Shown: positions 8,531-17,855 of the stretch, piece after piece
Position numbering within the stretch: position 1 is the stretch's first letter
Layout: each line of letters begins with the position of its first letter
From: Microvirga zambiensis WSM3693
GTDB taxonomy: Bacteria; Pseudomonadota; Alphaproteobacteria; Rhizobiales; Beijerinckiaceae
Length of the DNA stretch: 64,000 nucleotides
Assembly: GCF_016735695.1 (NCBI RefSeq)
Contig: NZ_JAERQD010000001.1
Location: forward strand, 1-64,000
Direction of reading: 5' to 3'
Translations under genes and position numbers: made by a program
The notes under the pieces: model-generated
The model's database searches: none
What the model was told of the DNA's origin: nothing
Seen by the model: the letters and a program-made list of their open reading frames with translations, nothing else

Positions 8531-9457
8531 TTAACCGGAAAGCACTGTCGATGCAACGTCTCCCGCCGCACGGCGCTTGATGAAATCGACGAAAGCGCGC
8601 AGCGGCGCCGGCATATGCCGGCGGCTCGCGTAATAGATGAAGGGTCCGGAGAACGGCGGCAGCCACTCGTCCAGCACCGAGACCAGCGCGCCGCTTTTCA
8701 CATGCGGCTCGACGAAGCCTGCGAAGGTGGCGATCAGCCCGAGCCCCTGGATAGCGGCGGCGATCTCGAGATCGATGCTGTTGGCGATCACGCGGGCATT
8801 CGGCGTGATCTTCACCACTTCGCCGTCGCGCTCGAATTCCCACGGATGCATCACACCGCTGGCAAAGCGATGGCGGATGCAGGCGTGATTGAGAATGTCC
8901 TTCGGATGTAAGGGCCTTCCATGCGCTTCGAAATAGGCCGGCGCGCCGACGACGGCGAAGCGCTGCACGCGCGGGCCGATGGGCACGGCGATCATGTCCT
9001 TCTCCAGCCGCTCGTCGTAGCGGATGCCGGCATCGAAGCCCGCCGCCAGCACGTCGACGAAGCTGTCCTCCGTGGTCACCTCCAGAGCGATGCCCGGATG
9101 AGCGGAGAGAAACGGCCCGAGGATTGGCGGCAGCACCAGCCGCGCCACGGCGGTCGGCACATTGAGGCGCAGGGTCCCGCTTGGCGAATCGCGAAAGCCG
9201 TTGACCGCATCGAGCGCGGCGGCGACTTCGCCGAGCGCCGGGCTCAGCCGTTCCAGCAGCCGCTCACCCGCCTCCGTCGGCGTGACGCTGCGGGTGGTGC
9301 GGTTGAGAAGCCGCACCCCGAGCCGCGCTTCCAGGCGACGCAGGGCCTCGCTCAGGGACGAGGCCGAAACCCCGCGCAGGCGGGCGACGCTGCGGAAGCT
9401 CCGCGCCCGCGCCACCGCCGCGAAGGCTTCGAGATCGGCGAGATCGACATCGCGCAT
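8531..9457 (-). CDS. LysR-family transcriptional regulator
   Basis: A 308-residue regulator. The N-terminal winged helix ([20 protein letters not shown], then [24 protein letters not shown]) is typical of LysR, followed by a periplasmic-binding-like effector domain starting near GTLRLNVP. The ending [19 protein letters not shown] is usual for the clade that controls neighbouring oxidoreductases. It is divergent from the aldo-keto reductase gene with 116 bp between, and a 13-bp palindrome (9471-9483) in that gap is a candidate operator. The inducer is unknown. The alternative start at 9472 adds five residues. Confidence 0.93.
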   Translation of the reverse strand: MRDVDLADLEAFAAVARARSFRSVARLRGVSASSLSEALRRLEARLGVRLLNRTTRSVTPTEAGERLLERLSPALGEVAAALDAVNGFRDSPSGTLRLNVPTAVARLVLPPILGPFLSAHPGIALEVTTEDSFVDVLAAGFDAGIRYDERLEKDMIAVPIGPRVQRFAVVGAPAYFEAHGRPLHPKDILNHACIRHRFASGVMHPWEFERDGEVVKITPNARVIANSIDLEIAAAIQGLGLIATFAGFVEPHVKSGALVSVLDEWLPPFSGPFIYYASRRHMPAPLRAFVDFIKRRAAGDVASTVLSG

Positions 9458-9470
9458 TGTTCGAAAACCC

Positions 9471-9483
9471 AAACAGCCTGTTT
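9471..9483. promoter_or_regulatory. Candidate LysR operator, AAACAG-C-CTGTTT
   Basis: A perfect 6-bp dyad with a 1-nt centre, 13 nt upstream of the LysR start codon and about 90 nt before the aldo-keto reductase start. LysR proteins usually bind dyads in the shared promoter region of divergent genes, which fits. The identity of the protein that binds it is inferred. Confidence 0.4.
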
Positions 9484-9573
9484 CGTTTATGCCGGATTAT
9501 CGCACGAACCGGAAGCGGGCATGATCCGTTCATGCCAGCGAACGCGCCGGCCGAGATTTTCAGGAGACCATCG

Positions 9574-10569
9574 ATGCACTATCGCCAATTGGGACAAACC
9601 GGCCCCGAAGTGTCCGCCTTCGGCCTCGGCTGCATGGGCATGTCGGGCATGTACGGACCGGCGGATCGGGCCGAGAGCATCGCCACCATCCATGCGGCGC
9701 TGGAGGCCGGCATCACCCTGCTCGACACGGGCGACTTTTATGGCATGGGCCATAATGAAATACTGATCGGCGAGGCGCTGCAGGGCCGCGACCGCGACCG
9801 GGCGATCCTGAGCGTGAAATTCGGCGCCATGCGTGAGCCGTCCGGCGCCTGGCTCGGCTACGATGCGAGGCCCCAAGCCGTCAAAAGCTTCCTCGCCTAC
9901 ACCCTGCAGCGCCTGCGGGTCGATCACATCGACATCTACCGCCCGGCAAGGCTCGATCCGAACGTGCCGATCGAGGACACGATCGGCGCCATCGCCGACA
10001 TGGTGAAGGCGGGCTATGTGGGCCATATCGGCCTTTCGGAGGTCGGCGCCGACACCATCCGCCGCGCAGCCGCCGTGCATCCGATCTGCGATCTGCAGAT
10101 CGAGTATTCCCTGATCTCGCGCGGCATCGAGGACAGCATCCTGCCCGCCTGCCGCGAGCTCGGCATCGGCATCACCGCCTATGGCGTGCTCTCCCGCGGG
10201 CTGATCAGCGGCCATTGGCAGAAGGGCTCCCAGGGCCAGGGCGATTTCCGCCAGCACAGCCCGCGCTTTCAGGACGGCAACGTGGAGAAGAACCTCGCCC
10301 TCGTCGAAGGCCTCAGGTCCCTGGCGGACAGTAAGGGCGTCAGCGTCGCCCAGAACGCCATCGCCTGGGTTGCGGCGCAGGGCGAGGACATCATCCCCCT
10401 CATCGGCGCCCGCCGCCGCGACCGGCTCGCCGAAGCCCTCGGCGCCCTCGACGTGACGCTGACGAAGGAGGATCTTGTGACCATCGAGCGGATCGTTCCA
10501 AAGGGCGTCGCCGCCGGTGAGCGTTATCCATCGGCGCAGATGGGCATGCTGGACAGCGAGCGGGGGTGA
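9574..10569 (+). CDS. Aldo/keto reductase family oxidoreductase with altered catalytic His
   Basis: A 331-residue TIM-barrel protein of the aldo-keto reductase superfamily. Asp51 and Tyr56 (LLDTGDFYG) and Lys82 (SVKFG) of the catalytic tetrad are present. The fourth residue, normally His in a motif like LHR, is Ala125 in YRPARLDP. The barrel end [17 protein letters not shown] matches the NADP-binding region. ATG 9574 follows CAGGAG. The substrate is unknown. The missing His suggests altered chemistry or a substrate that does not need it; the same PAR motif occurs in a subgroup of these proteins as I recall, so it is probably not a sequencing error. Likely controlled by the divergent LysR gene. 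Confidence 0.88.
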   Translation: MHYRQLGQTGPEVSAFGLGCMGMSGMYGPADRAESIATIHAALEAGITLLDTGDFYGMGHNEILIGEALQGRDRDRAILSVKFGAMREPSGAWLGYDARPQAVKSFLAYTLQRLRVDHIDIYRPARLDPNVPIEDTIGAIADMVKAGYVGHIGLSEVGADTIRRAAAVHPICDLQIEYSLISRGIEDSILPACRELGIGITAYGVLSRGLISGHWQKGSQGQGDFRQHSPRFQDGNVEKNLALVEGLRSLADSKGVSVAQNAIAWVAAQGEDIIPLIGARRRDRLAEALGALDVTLTKEDLVTIERIVPKGVAAGERYPSAQMGMLDSERG

Positions 10570-10584
10570 GGTGTGCCCCTTCGA

Positions 10585-10675
10585 CGTCATCACCGGCTTT
10601 GTGCCGGTGATCTCGATTAGGAAAAGCGCAGCGCTTTAAGGGATCGAGATGGCCGGGACAAGCCCGGCCATGACG
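10585..10675. repeat. Dispersed palindromic repeat family B, copy 2
   Basis: CGTCATCACCGGC...GCCGGTGATCTCGAT and ATCGAGATGGCCGGG...CCCGGCCATGACG. It fills the gap between the aldo-keto reductase and the next gene, both on the plus strand. Confidence 0.85.
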
Positions 10676-10727
10676 AATGCGAGGGATTTGCTATAACAGA
10701 TCTCAATCGCCTCGCAGGACCTGCTTC

Positions 10728-11249
10728 ATGCCTTCGCACGCCCTCCTTCGCATCGTCTTGAGTACCGGAATCGGCCTGTCGATTCTTCCAGATGCCGTCG
10801 CTCAGGATCTCGGCGCCTGGCGGGCGTTGACGGCCGAGGAGGAGAAAGCGCGCATCGGCGATACTCCGCAAAAAGATGCCGATCCGTCGACGATCGAGGC
10901 CGACTTCGATGGCGACAAGGCAAAGGACAAGGCCCTGATTGCCGTCAGAGCGACGGATGGGGCCCGCGGGCTCGTCGTCTCCCTCAAAAGCGGGCTTCAC
11001 GTTCTGGTGCTGTCCGGGGAGAACAGGGACGGGACCGATGCGGACAAGTCGCCCCTGCTGGAAGCGGGAATCCGCGTGGCCAAACCCGGCCCCTGGAGGG
11101 CGAACTGCTTCGAGGATTGCGTGGCTCATCCGCCCAGGACCTTCGCGCTGAGGAATCCCGGCATCTTTTTCTACGACGATGGCTCGACCATGCTCTACTG
11201 GTGGGATGCGAAGAAGAAGCGGTTTACCAGTGCCCTGATGGTGCATTGA
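10728..11249 (+). CDS. Hypothetical secreted protein
   Basis: A 173-residue protein not recognised. The start at ATG 10728 gives a signal peptide (hydrophobic core from LLRIVLSTGIGLSIL, cleavage near AVA/Q). The mature part includes DFDGDKAKDKALIAV, which resembles a calcium-binding or FG-GAP-like acidic loop and suggests a small beta-rich periplasmic fold. Two cysteines (NCFEDC) are 5 residues apart and could form a disulphide. It sits just after a B repeat and converges on the PLP-homeostasis gene with a gap of 9 nt. Function unknown. Confidence 0.7.
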   Translation: MPSHALLRIVLSTGIGLSILPDAVAQDLGAWRALTAEEEKARIGDTPQKDADPSTIEADFDGDKAKDKALIAVRATDGARGLVVSLKSGLHVLVLSGENRDGTDADKSPLLEAGIRVAKPGPWRANCFEDCVAHPPRTFALRNPGIFFYDDGSTMLYWWDAKKKRFTSALMVH

Positions 11250-11258
11250 CAGGCGCTG

Positions 11259-11936
11259 TCACGCCTTCGCCCGGCTCCCGAAGATCGCACTGCCGACCCG
11301 CACATGGGTGGCTCCCAGCTGGATCGCGGCATCGAAATCGGCGCTCATGCCCATGGAGAGGGTCTTGAGCCCATGCTTCCTGGCGAGCGTGTTGAGCAGG
11401 GCGAAATGCGGCGACGGCGGATCCTCCGCCGGCGGGATGCACATCAGGCCCTCGATCTCCAGGCCGTATTGGCTGCGGCAGGCATTCAGGAAGGCGTCGA
11501 GCTCGGACGGCGCGACGCCGCCCTTCTGCGGCTCCTCGCCGGTATTCACCTGCACCAGCAGGCGGGGCTTTTTCCCCTGCTTCGCGATCTCCTTGGCGAG
11601 CGCCTCGGCGAGCGACGGGCGGTCCAGCGTCTGGATCGCGTCGAAGAGCGCCACCGCCTCCTTCGCCTTGTTGGACTGGAGCGGGCCGATCAAGTGCAGC
11701 TCGACGCCGTCATAGCGCTCGCGCAAGGCAGGCCATTTCGCCTTTGCCTCCTGAACATAATTCTCGCCGAAGACCCGCTGGCCGGCCGCTAGAACCGGCT
11801 CGATCGCCTCCGCCGGAAAGGTCTTGGAGACCGCCACGAGGGTGATCGCGGACGGGTCGCGGTCATAGTCGGATGCGGAGCGCCGTATGCTCGCCTGCAC
11901 CTGCCTCAAACCCTCGACTGCGTCGTTCTCGCTCAT
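11259..11936 (-). CDS. YggS-family pyridoxal-phosphate homeostasis protein
   Basis: A 225-residue single-domain PLP-binding TIM barrel. Lys38 in LVAVSKTFP is the Schiff-base lysine. Also present are VFGENYVQEA, HLIGPLQSNK, VNTGEEPQKGG and the C-terminal phosphate-binding SMGMSADFDAAIQLGATHVR. Family members buffer free PLP and affect amino-acid and keto-acid pools; they have no known catalytic reaction. It is divergent from leuS with a 126-bp gap. Confidence 0.95.
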   Translation of the reverse strand: MSENDAVEGLRQVQASIRRSASDYDRDPSAITLVAVSKTFPAEAIEPVLAAGQRVFGENYVQEAKAKWPALRERYDGVELHLIGPLQSNKAKEAVALFDAIQTLDRPSLAEALAKEIAKQGKKPRLLVQVNTGEEPQKGGVAPSELDAFLNACRSQYGLEIEGLMCIPPAEDPPSPHFALLNTLARKHGLKTLSMGMSADFDAAIQLGATHVRVGSAIFGSRAKA

Positions 11937-12062
11937 GGGACCCTCTCATGATCATCTCGCATGCGCGAAACCGTTGACCGCGCCGGAGAGCTGTGTCCTA
12001 GTCCGGCGCAACGTGGCGGCGCAAGCCGCTTGAATCTCCAGCATGACGGATAGCGAAGAAAA

Positions 12063-14684
12063 ATGAGGCCCGAGCGCTACAACGCCAAGGAAGCCGAGCT
12101 GAAATGGCGGAAGGTCTGGAACGACCGCGACCTGTTCCGGACGAACAACGACGACCCGCGTCCGAAATACTACGTGCTCGAGATGTTCCCCTATCCGTCG
12201 GGGCGCATCCATATGGGCCACGTGCGCAACTACACCATGGGCGACGTGGTGGCGCGCTACAAGCGCGCCAAGGGCTTCAACGTGCTCCATCCCATGGGCT
12301 GGGACGCCTTCGGCATGCCGGCCGAGAACGCCGCGATGCAGAACAAGGTCCATCCGAAGGAGTGGACCTACGCCAACATCGCCACCATGCGCTCGCAGCT
12401 GCAATCCATGGGTCTCGCCATCGACTGGAGCCGCGAGATCGCGACCTGCGATCCGAGCTATTACAAGCACCAGCAGCGCTTGTTCCTCGACTTCCTGGAA
12501 GCAGGCCTCGTCGACCGCAAGACGGCGAAGGTGAACTGGGATCCGGTCGATCACACCGTGCTCGCCAATGAGCAGGTGATCGACGGCCGCGGCTGGCGCT
12601 CGGGCGCGCTCGTCGAGCAGCGCGAGCTGACCCAGTGGTTCCTGAAAATCACCGATTACGCGCAGGATCTCGACGACCGGCTCGACAGTCTCGACCGCTG
12701 GCCGGACAAGGTGCGCCTGATGCAGCGCAACTGGATCGGCCGCTCGGAGGGCCTGATGGTCCGCTTCGCCCTGAAGCCGGAAACGGTGCCGAACGGCGAG
12801 ACCGAACTGCAGATCTACACCACGCGTCCCGACACCCTGTTCGGCGCCAAGTTCATGGCGGTTGCGCCCGATCATCCGCTGGCGAAGGCGGCTGCCGAGA
12901 AGAATCCCGAGCTCGCGGCCTTCATCGAGGAAGCCAAGCGCATGGGCACGGCGCAGGAGACCATCGACAAGGCGGAAAAGCTCGGCTTCGACACGGGCGT
13001 CCGCGCGGTGCATCCCTTCGACCCGGACTGGACGCTGCCCGTCTATGTGGCGAATTTCATCCTGATGGAATACGGCACCGGCGCCATCTTCGGCTGCCCG
13101 GCGCATGACCAGCGCGATCTCGACTTCGTCAACAAGTACGGCCTCGGCAACACGCCGGTGGTCTGCCCGCCGGACGTGGATCCCGCCAGCTTCGTGGTCA
13201 CGGACGTTGCCTATGACGGCGACGGCCGGATGATCAATTCCCGCTTCCTCGACGGCATGACCATCGACGAGGCGAAGGAGGAGGTCGCGCGCCGCCTCGA
13301 GAGCGAAATCCGCGGCAACCGGGCCGTCGGCGAGCGCAAGGTGAATTTCCGCCTGCGCGACTGGGGCATCTCGCGCCAGCGCTACTGGGGCTGCCCGATC
13401 CCGATCATCCATTGCGATGAATGCGGCGTCGTGCCCGTGCCGAAGGACCAGCTGCCCGTGGTGCTGCCTGAGGACGTGTCCTTCGACGTGCCGGGCAACC
13501 CGCTCGACCGTCATGCGACCTGGAAGCATGTGGATTGCCCGCAATGCGGCGGCAAGGCCCGGCGCGAGACGGATACCATGGACACCTTCGTGGATTCGTC
13601 CTGGTATTTCGCCCGCTTCACCGATCCGACCCTGACGGACAAGCCGGTGGACCGCGCCACCGTCGACGCGTGGCTGCCGGTCGATCAGTATATCGGCGGC
13701 ATCGAGCACGCGATCCTGCACCTGCTCTATTCGCGCTTCTTCACCCGCGCGATGGAGAAGACCGGCCATGCCGGCATCGACGAGCCTTTTGCGGGCCTGT
13801 TCACGCAAGGCATGGTGGTGCATGAGACCTACAGGGACGAGAGCGGCAACTGGGTGCTGCCCGCCGACGTGCGCTTCGAAACCGACGACGGCGTGCGAAA
13901 AGCCTTCCATGTGGAGACCGGCGCCCCGATCGAGATCGGCTCGATCGAGAAGATGTCGAAGTCGAAGAAGAACACGGTCGATCCGGACGAGATCATTGCC
14001 TCCTACGGCGCCGACACCGCGCGCTGGTTCATGCTCTCCGACTCGCCGCCTGAGCGCGACGTGATCTGGACCGAGGAAGGCGTGCAGGGCGCGGGCCGCT
14101 TCGTGCAGCGCGTGTGGCGTCTCGTCGGCGAGATCGCCGACCGCACGGCCGGCGCGGACGCGAGCATCGGCACCGGCCCCATCGCCACCGCCGTGCGCAA
14201 GGCCGCGCACAGGGCGCTCGCCGCCGTCGAGGACGATGTGGAGCGCCTGCGCTTCAACCGCTGCGTCGCCCAGCTCTACGAGCTCGCCAATGCCCTGCAG
14301 GATCTGGCGAACCAGGCCAAGAATGCGGACGAGCCGGGCCTGGGCGGGGCTTTTGCGGAAGCCGGACGCATCTTCGTGCAGCTCTTAGGCCCGATGATGC
14401 CGCATCTGGCCGAGGAATGCTGGGAGACGCTTCAGCAGCCCGGCCTCGTCGCCGATGCCGCCTGGCCGCAGCTCGACCGCTCGCTGCTCGTCGAGAACAC
14501 GATCACCCTGCCGGTGCAGGTGAACGGCAAGAAGCGCGCCGACGTGACGGTTGCCCGCGATGCGGATCAGGTTACAGTCGAGGCGGCCGTGCTCGCCCTC
14601 GACGCCGTGCAGAAGGCGCTCGACGGGAAGCCCGCCCGCAAGATCATCGTCGTTCCCCAAAGGATCGTGAATGTCGTCGCTTAG
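12063..14684 (+). CDS. leuS: Leucyl-tRNA synthetase
   Basis: A class I aminoacyl-tRNA synthetase of 873 residues, the usual bacterial length. The HIGH-equivalent is in [14 protein letters not shown] near residue 45, the KMSKS loop in [17 protein letters not shown] near residue 630, and the CP1 editing domain with [20 protein letters not shown] lies between them. The cysteine pairs (CDECG, CPQCG) suggest a small zinc knuckle. A C-terminal anticodon-binding domain follows. ATG 12063 is preceded by only a weak purine-rich site. The last 14 nt overlap lptE, indicating translational coupling. Confidence 0.97.
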   Translation: MRPERYNAKEAELKWRKVWNDRDLFRTNNDDPRPKYYVLEMFPYPSGRIHMGHVRNYTMGDVVARYKRAKGFNVLHPMGWDAFGMPAENAAMQNKVHPKEWTYANIATMRSQLQSMGLAIDWSREIATCDPSYYKHQQRLFLDFLEAGLVDRKTAKVNWDPVDHTVLANEQVIDGRGWRSGALVEQRELTQWFLKITDYAQDLDDRLDSLDRWPDKVRLMQRNWIGRSEGLMVRFALKPETVPNGETELQIYTTRPDTLFGAKFMAVAPDHPLAKAAAEKNPELAAFIEEAKRMGTAQETIDKAEKLGFDTGVRAVHPFDPDWTLPVYVANFILMEYGTGAIFGCPAHDQRDLDFVNKYGLGNTPVVCPPDVDPASFVVTDVAYDGDGRMINSRFLDGMTIDEAKEEVARRLESEIRGNRAVGERKVNFRLRDWGISRQRYWGCPIPIIHCDECGVVPVPKDQLPVVLPEDVSFDVPGNPLDRHATWKHVDCPQCGGKARRETDTMDTFVDSSWYFARFTDPTLTDKPVDRATVDAWLPVDQYIGGIEHAILHLLYSRFFTRAMEKTGHAGIDEPFAGLFTQGMVVHETYRDESGNWVLPADVRFETDDGVRKAFHVETGAPIEIGSIEKMSKSKKNTVDPDEIIASYGADTARWFMLSDSPPERDVIWTEEGVQGAGRFVQRVWRLVGEIADRTAGADASIGTGPIATAVRKAAHRALAAVEDDVERLRFNRCVAQLYELANALQDLANQAKNADEPGLGGAFAEAGRIFVQLLGPMMPHLAEECWETLQQPGLVADAAWPQLDRSLLVENTITLPVQVNGKKRADVTVARDADQVTVEAAVLALDAVQKALDGKPARKIIVVPQRIVNVVA

Positions 14685-15204
14685 TTTCAGGGTCCTTGCC
14701 CGCGTTGCAGTGGTGGCAGGCCTTTCTCTCGGCCTGTCCGCGTGCTTCCGGCCGCTCTACGGTCCGACCGCATCCGGCCAGTCGCTCCAGACGGTGCTCG
14801 CCGCCATCGACGTGCCGGAGGTGCAATGGCCGCCGGCGCTTGCGAATACGGGGCATTATCTGCGCAGCGAGATGATCTACGCCCTGAACGGTTCGGGATC
14901 TGACACGCCGAAGCGTTATGCCCTGAAGATGGTCTTGGCCCAGAGCCAGTCGAGCCCGGTGATCGATACCCAGATCGGCGCGCCGAGCTCGGTGATCCTC
15001 GGCGGCACGCTCACCTACACCCTGACAAGCCTCGACGGAAAGACCGTCGTGACCACGGGCGTAGCGACCTCCTCCGCCAGCTTCGACCGCTTCCCGCAGC
15101 GCTTCGCCAATATCCGTGCCAACCGCGATGCGGAGATCAGGCTCGCCAAGGATCTGGCGCAGCAGGTGCGCACCCGGCTGTCGGCGGTGCTCGCGAACAG
15201 CTGA
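14671..15204 (+). CDS. lptE: LPS-assembly lipoprotein LptE
   Basis: A 177-residue outer-membrane lipoprotein. It begins with a signal sequence ending in a lipobox (GLSLGLSAC, lipidated Cys25), then FRPLYGP, which is characteristic of LptE. LptE plugs the LptD barrel that inserts lipopolysaccharide in the outer leaflet. The order leuS-lptE-holA, with a 14-nt overlap to leuS and 3 nt to holA, is the standard proteobacterial arrangement and supports the call even though sequence conservation is low. Confidence 0.88.
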   Translation: MSSLSFRVLARVAVVAGLSLGLSACFRPLYGPTASGQSLQTVLAAIDVPEVQWPPALANTGHYLRSEMIYALNGSGSDTPKRYALKMVLAQSQSSPVIDTQIGAPSSVILGGTLTYTLTSLDGKTVVTTGVATSSASFDRFPQRFANIRANRDAEIRLAKDLAQQVRTRLSAVLANS

Positions 15205-15207
15205 TCC

Positions 15208-16227
15208 ATGGTCGCGGTCAAAGCCGGAGACGTGGATGGAGCGCTGCGGCGCCCCGATCCGCGCATCGGTCTGTTCCTGTTCTACGGGCCCGATATGGGT
15301 CTGATCAACGAGCGTGCCCGCCTTGTCGCCGAGCGCTCGGTCGATGACCCCGCGGACCCGTTCCAGCTCATCCGGATCGACGGCGACGACATCGCCGCCG
15401 ATCCCGCGCGCCTTGCCGACGAGGCCGGAACCATGGGCCTGTTCGGCGCCAAGCGCGCCATCTGGGTGAAATCCACCTCGCGCAACATCGCACCGGCCGT
15501 CGATGCGGTCCTGAAGGGCGAGTTACAGGACACGGTGATTGTCATCGAGGGCGGCGACCTGCAGAAATCCTCGCCCCTGCGCACCCTGTGCGAGCGCTCG
15601 CAGAAGGCACTCGCCCTGCCCTGCTATGCCGATTCCGGACGCGATCTCGGTAACGTCGTCGACGAAACCTTGAAAGACAACGGCTTTTCGATCCAGCGCG
15701 AGGCCCGCACCGCCCTGATCGCGAGCCTCGGCGGCGACCGCCTCGCCACCCGCGGCGAACTCTCCAAGCTGATGCTCTACGCCCATGGGCAGCGCGAGAT
15801 TACGCTTGCCGACGTGGATGCGATCATGAGCGACGTGTCGAGCCTCGCCATGGATGCGGTGGTCGATGCCGCCTTCGCCGGCGAGGGTACGGGGCTCGAG
15901 ACCGGCTCCCGGCGCCTCGCCGCAGAGGGCGTCAACGCCTCCGTGCTGCTCGGCGCGGCGCTCCGCCACGCGTTGATGCTGCTGAATGCCCGCCTTTCCG
16001 TTGAGGAAGGTCGCCCGATTCCGACGGTGATGGAAACCATGCGCAGCCTGCATTTCCGGCGCAAACCCCTGGTCGAGCGCCATCTCCAGCGCTGGACCGG
16101 CGACAGCCTCAGGAGCGCGATTTCGCTGCTTCAGACGAGCCTCCTGCAGACGCGCCGCATGGCCGATCTCGACGACACGATCGCGGCGAAGACGCTGCTA
16201 GACATTGCCCGGGCGGCACGGCGGTAG
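15208..16227 (+). CDS. holA: DNA polymerase III subunit delta
   Basis: A 339-residue clamp-loader subunit that opens the beta clamp. The AAA-like N-terminal part (LFLFYGPDMGLINERA) lacks a functional Walker A, as expected for delta. LGGDRLATRGELSKLMLYA at about 175-195 is a conserved region of the family, and the C-terminal helical domain follows. It starts 3 nt after the lptE stop and is the last gene of the leuS-lptE-holA operon; repeats fill the next 450 bp. Confidence 0.93.
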   Translation: MVAVKAGDVDGALRRPDPRIGLFLFYGPDMGLINERARLVAERSVDDPADPFQLIRIDGDDIAADPARLADEAGTMGLFGAKRAIWVKSTSRNIAPAVDAVLKGELQDTVIVIEGGDLQKSSPLRTLCERSQKALALPCYADSGRDLGNVVDETLKDNGFSIQREARTALIASLGGDRLATRGELSKLMLYAHGQREITLADVDAIMSDVSSLAMDAVVDAAFAGEGTGLETGSRRLAAEGVNASVLLGAALRHALMLLNARLSVEEGRPIPTVMETMRSLHFRRKPLVERHLQRWTGDSLRSAISLLQTSLLQTRRMADLDDTIAAKTLLDIARAARR

Positions 16228-16254
16228 GGCACCCCGAGGAGATATAAATCGCGA

Positions 16255-16515
16255 CGTCATGGCCGGGCTTGTCCCGATCACCCACGTCTTGGGAACCACC
16301 ACGCTGCAAAGACGTGGGTCCCCGGGACAGGCCCGGGGATGACGGTGGAGGGCGGCATGAGGGACGGTGTCATTCCCGGCCGGACATGGCGCAGCCATTG
16401 CAGGGAAAGGGAATCCACTCATGAGCGCGACGCCATGGACCCCTAGTTTCGCTCACCGGGATCACACCATCACCCGTCATGGCCGGGCTCGTCCCGGCCA
16501 TCCCGACAAGCCACA
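16255..16515. repeat. Family B repeat, full copy plus truncated copies
   Basis: A complete B element at 16255-16343 (CGTCATGGCCGGG...GGGGATGACG) is followed by degenerate pieces near 16370-16430 and at 16477-16510 (CGTCATGGCCGGGCTCGTCCC). The 445 bp between holA and the XRE gene hold no plausible gene: first these repeats, then a short AT-rich promoter-like region. Confidence 0.8.
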
Positions 16516-16609
16516 GCGCCTGAATCCATGGAGTTGCGGTATGAAATTTGTCGAGCAGATCGGCTCAGAAGGAATAGGTCTCGTTCATGGTTCCGGGCTC
16601 GGCTGTGAG

Positions 16610-16660
16610 GACACCCGAAATACATATTATAGTTGATAAACTTCGTCCAGCAAAAGCGTC
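16610..16660 (+). promoter_or_regulatory. AT-rich promoter/operator region of the XRE gene
   Basis: A short AT-rich island (ATACATATTATAGTTGATAAA) in an otherwise GC-rich gap, 30-60 nt before the XRE start. TATTAT or TATAGT could serve as a -10 element, and the near-palindrome AGTT-GAT-AAACT is a possible operator for autoregulation. Supported by composition only. Confidence 0.35.
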
Positions 16661-16672
16661 ACTGCGCTGTGC

Positions 16673-16903
16673 ATGGATATGCGCAAGCTCATCGGTAGCA
16701 ATTTCGCCCGGATCAGGCGAGAAAAAGGCTTGACCCAGGAACAGGTCGAGGAGCGGTCCGGATTGAGCCAGCAATATCTCAGCAGCCTCGAGCGGGGCCG
16801 AAGGAACCCGACGATCGTGACGGTCCATGAGCTGGCGCAGGCTTTGGGCGTCAGCCATCTCGACCTTCTCAAGCCGGATGGCCCGCCGCCGACACAGGGC
16901 TGA
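16673..16903 (+). CDS. Small XRE-family helix-turn-helix regulator
   Basis: A 76-residue protein that is almost entirely one Cro/C1-type HTH domain: IGSNFARIRREKGLTQEQVEE, then SGLSQQYLSSLERGRRNPT as turn and recognition helix. No effector domain, so it may act as a dimeric repressor, perhaps of itself. ATG 16679 is an alternative start that shortens it by two residues. It converges on parB with a hairpin between. Targets unknown. Confidence 0.85.
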   Translation: MDMRKLIGSNFARIRREKGLTQEQVEERSGLSQQYLSSLERGRRNPTIVTVHELAQALGVSHLDLLKPDGPPPTQG

Positions 16904-16914
16904 GGCTCTGCGAT

Positions 16915-16951
16915 GCCGCGACCCTTCCGTCGCGGCTGGTGGCGCAAGCGC
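16915..16951. terminator. Hairpins between convergent XRE gene and parB
   Basis: A perfect 8-bp stem GCCGCGAC/GTCGCGGC with a 6-nt loop (16915-16936), then GGCG-CAAG-CGCC (16940-16951). No T-tract is present on either side, so it is a hairpin at two converging 3' ends rather than a classical intrinsic terminator. Confidence 0.45.
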
Positions 16952-16952
16952 C

Positions 16953-17837
16953 TTACGGATTCAACCGCCGGCACAAGCCGTCGAGCTGGTCCAGGGTCTT
17001 GTACTTGATGCGCAATTCACCGCCGCTGCCCTTGTGGTCGATGCTCACCGTGAGGCCGAGCACGTCCTGCAGCGCTTTTTCGAGCGCCCTTGTGTCGGGA
17101 TCCTTCTCCGCCTTGGCGGGCTTGGCCGCCTTGGCCTCCGTCTTCGCCGGCGAGGCATTATCGGTCTGCGCGATCTCCTCGACCTGGCGCACGCTCAGGC
17201 CCTCGTCGAGGACGCGCTTCGCCACCTGGACCGGATCCTTCACCGAGAGCAGCGCGCGGCCGTGGCCGGCGGTGAGCTTGCGCTCCATCAGCATCTTGCG
17301 CACGCCGACAGGCAGATCGGTGAGACGCAAAGTGTTGGCGATGTGGCTGCGGCTCTTGCCGATGACTTTTGAGAGATTCTCCTGCGTGTAGGAGAACTCG
17401 GCCATCAGGCGCGAATAGCCTTCCGCCTCCTCGATCGGGTTGAGATCGGCGCGCTGGACGTTCTCGAGGATCGCGTATTCGAGCGATGTCTTGTCGTCGA
17501 TGCTGACGATGACCACCGGCACCCGGTGCAGCCCCGCCTTCTGCGCCGCGCGCCAGCGGCGCTCGCCGGCGACGATCTCGAATTCGTCCCTATGGTTCGG
17601 GATCGACCGCACCACGATGGGCTGGATGATGCCGCGATCCTTGATCGACTGTGTCAGCTCGCCTAGATCCGCGTCGTCGAAGACCTTGCGCGGGTTGCGC
17701 GGGTTCGGGCGCAGGAACTCCACCGGCACCGAGCGCGGCACGAAGCCCTTGCGCTCGAGGTTGCCCATCTCGTCCCCCACCTCGCCGATCAGGGCGGCCA
17801 ATCCACGACCCAGGCGCGACTTACCTTCTTCTGCCAT
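16953..17837 (-). CDS. parB: Chromosome-partitioning protein ParB
   Basis: A 294-residue CTP-dependent DNA clamp that loads at parS and spreads. Visible: LGRGLAALIG at the N-terminus (ParA-stimulating tail), the ParB/Srx CTP-binding domain with ENVQRADLNPIEEA and GERRWRAAQKAG, a helix-turn-helix region (TQENLSKVIGKSRSHIANTLRL), a low-complexity Ala/Lys linker, and a C-terminal dimer domain. ATG 17837 follows GAGAGAC; an upstream TTG adds four residues. It is 18 nt after parA in one transcript, and two perfect parS sites lie within 4 kb. Confidence 0.96.
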   Translation of the reverse strand: MAEEGKSRLGRGLAALIGEVGDEMGNLERKGFVPRSVPVEFLRPNPRNPRKVFDDADLGELTQSIKDRGIIQPIVVRSIPNHRDEFEIVAGERRWRAAQKAGLHRVPVVIVSIDDKTSLEYAILENVQRADLNPIEEAEGYSRLMAEFSYTQENLSKVIGKSRSHIANTLRLTDLPVGVRKMLMERKLTAGHGRALLSVKDPVQVAKRVLDEGLSVRQVEEIAQTDNASPAKTEAKAAKPAKAEKDPDTRALEKALQDVLGLTVSIDHKGSGGELRIKYKTLDQLDGLCRRLNP

Positions 17838-17855
17838 TGTCTCTCTCAAAAAATT

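Noticed and set aside
11952-14210. 752-codon open frame antisense to leuS
   Set aside because: leuS is certain on the other strand; the antisense frame lacks any family signature.
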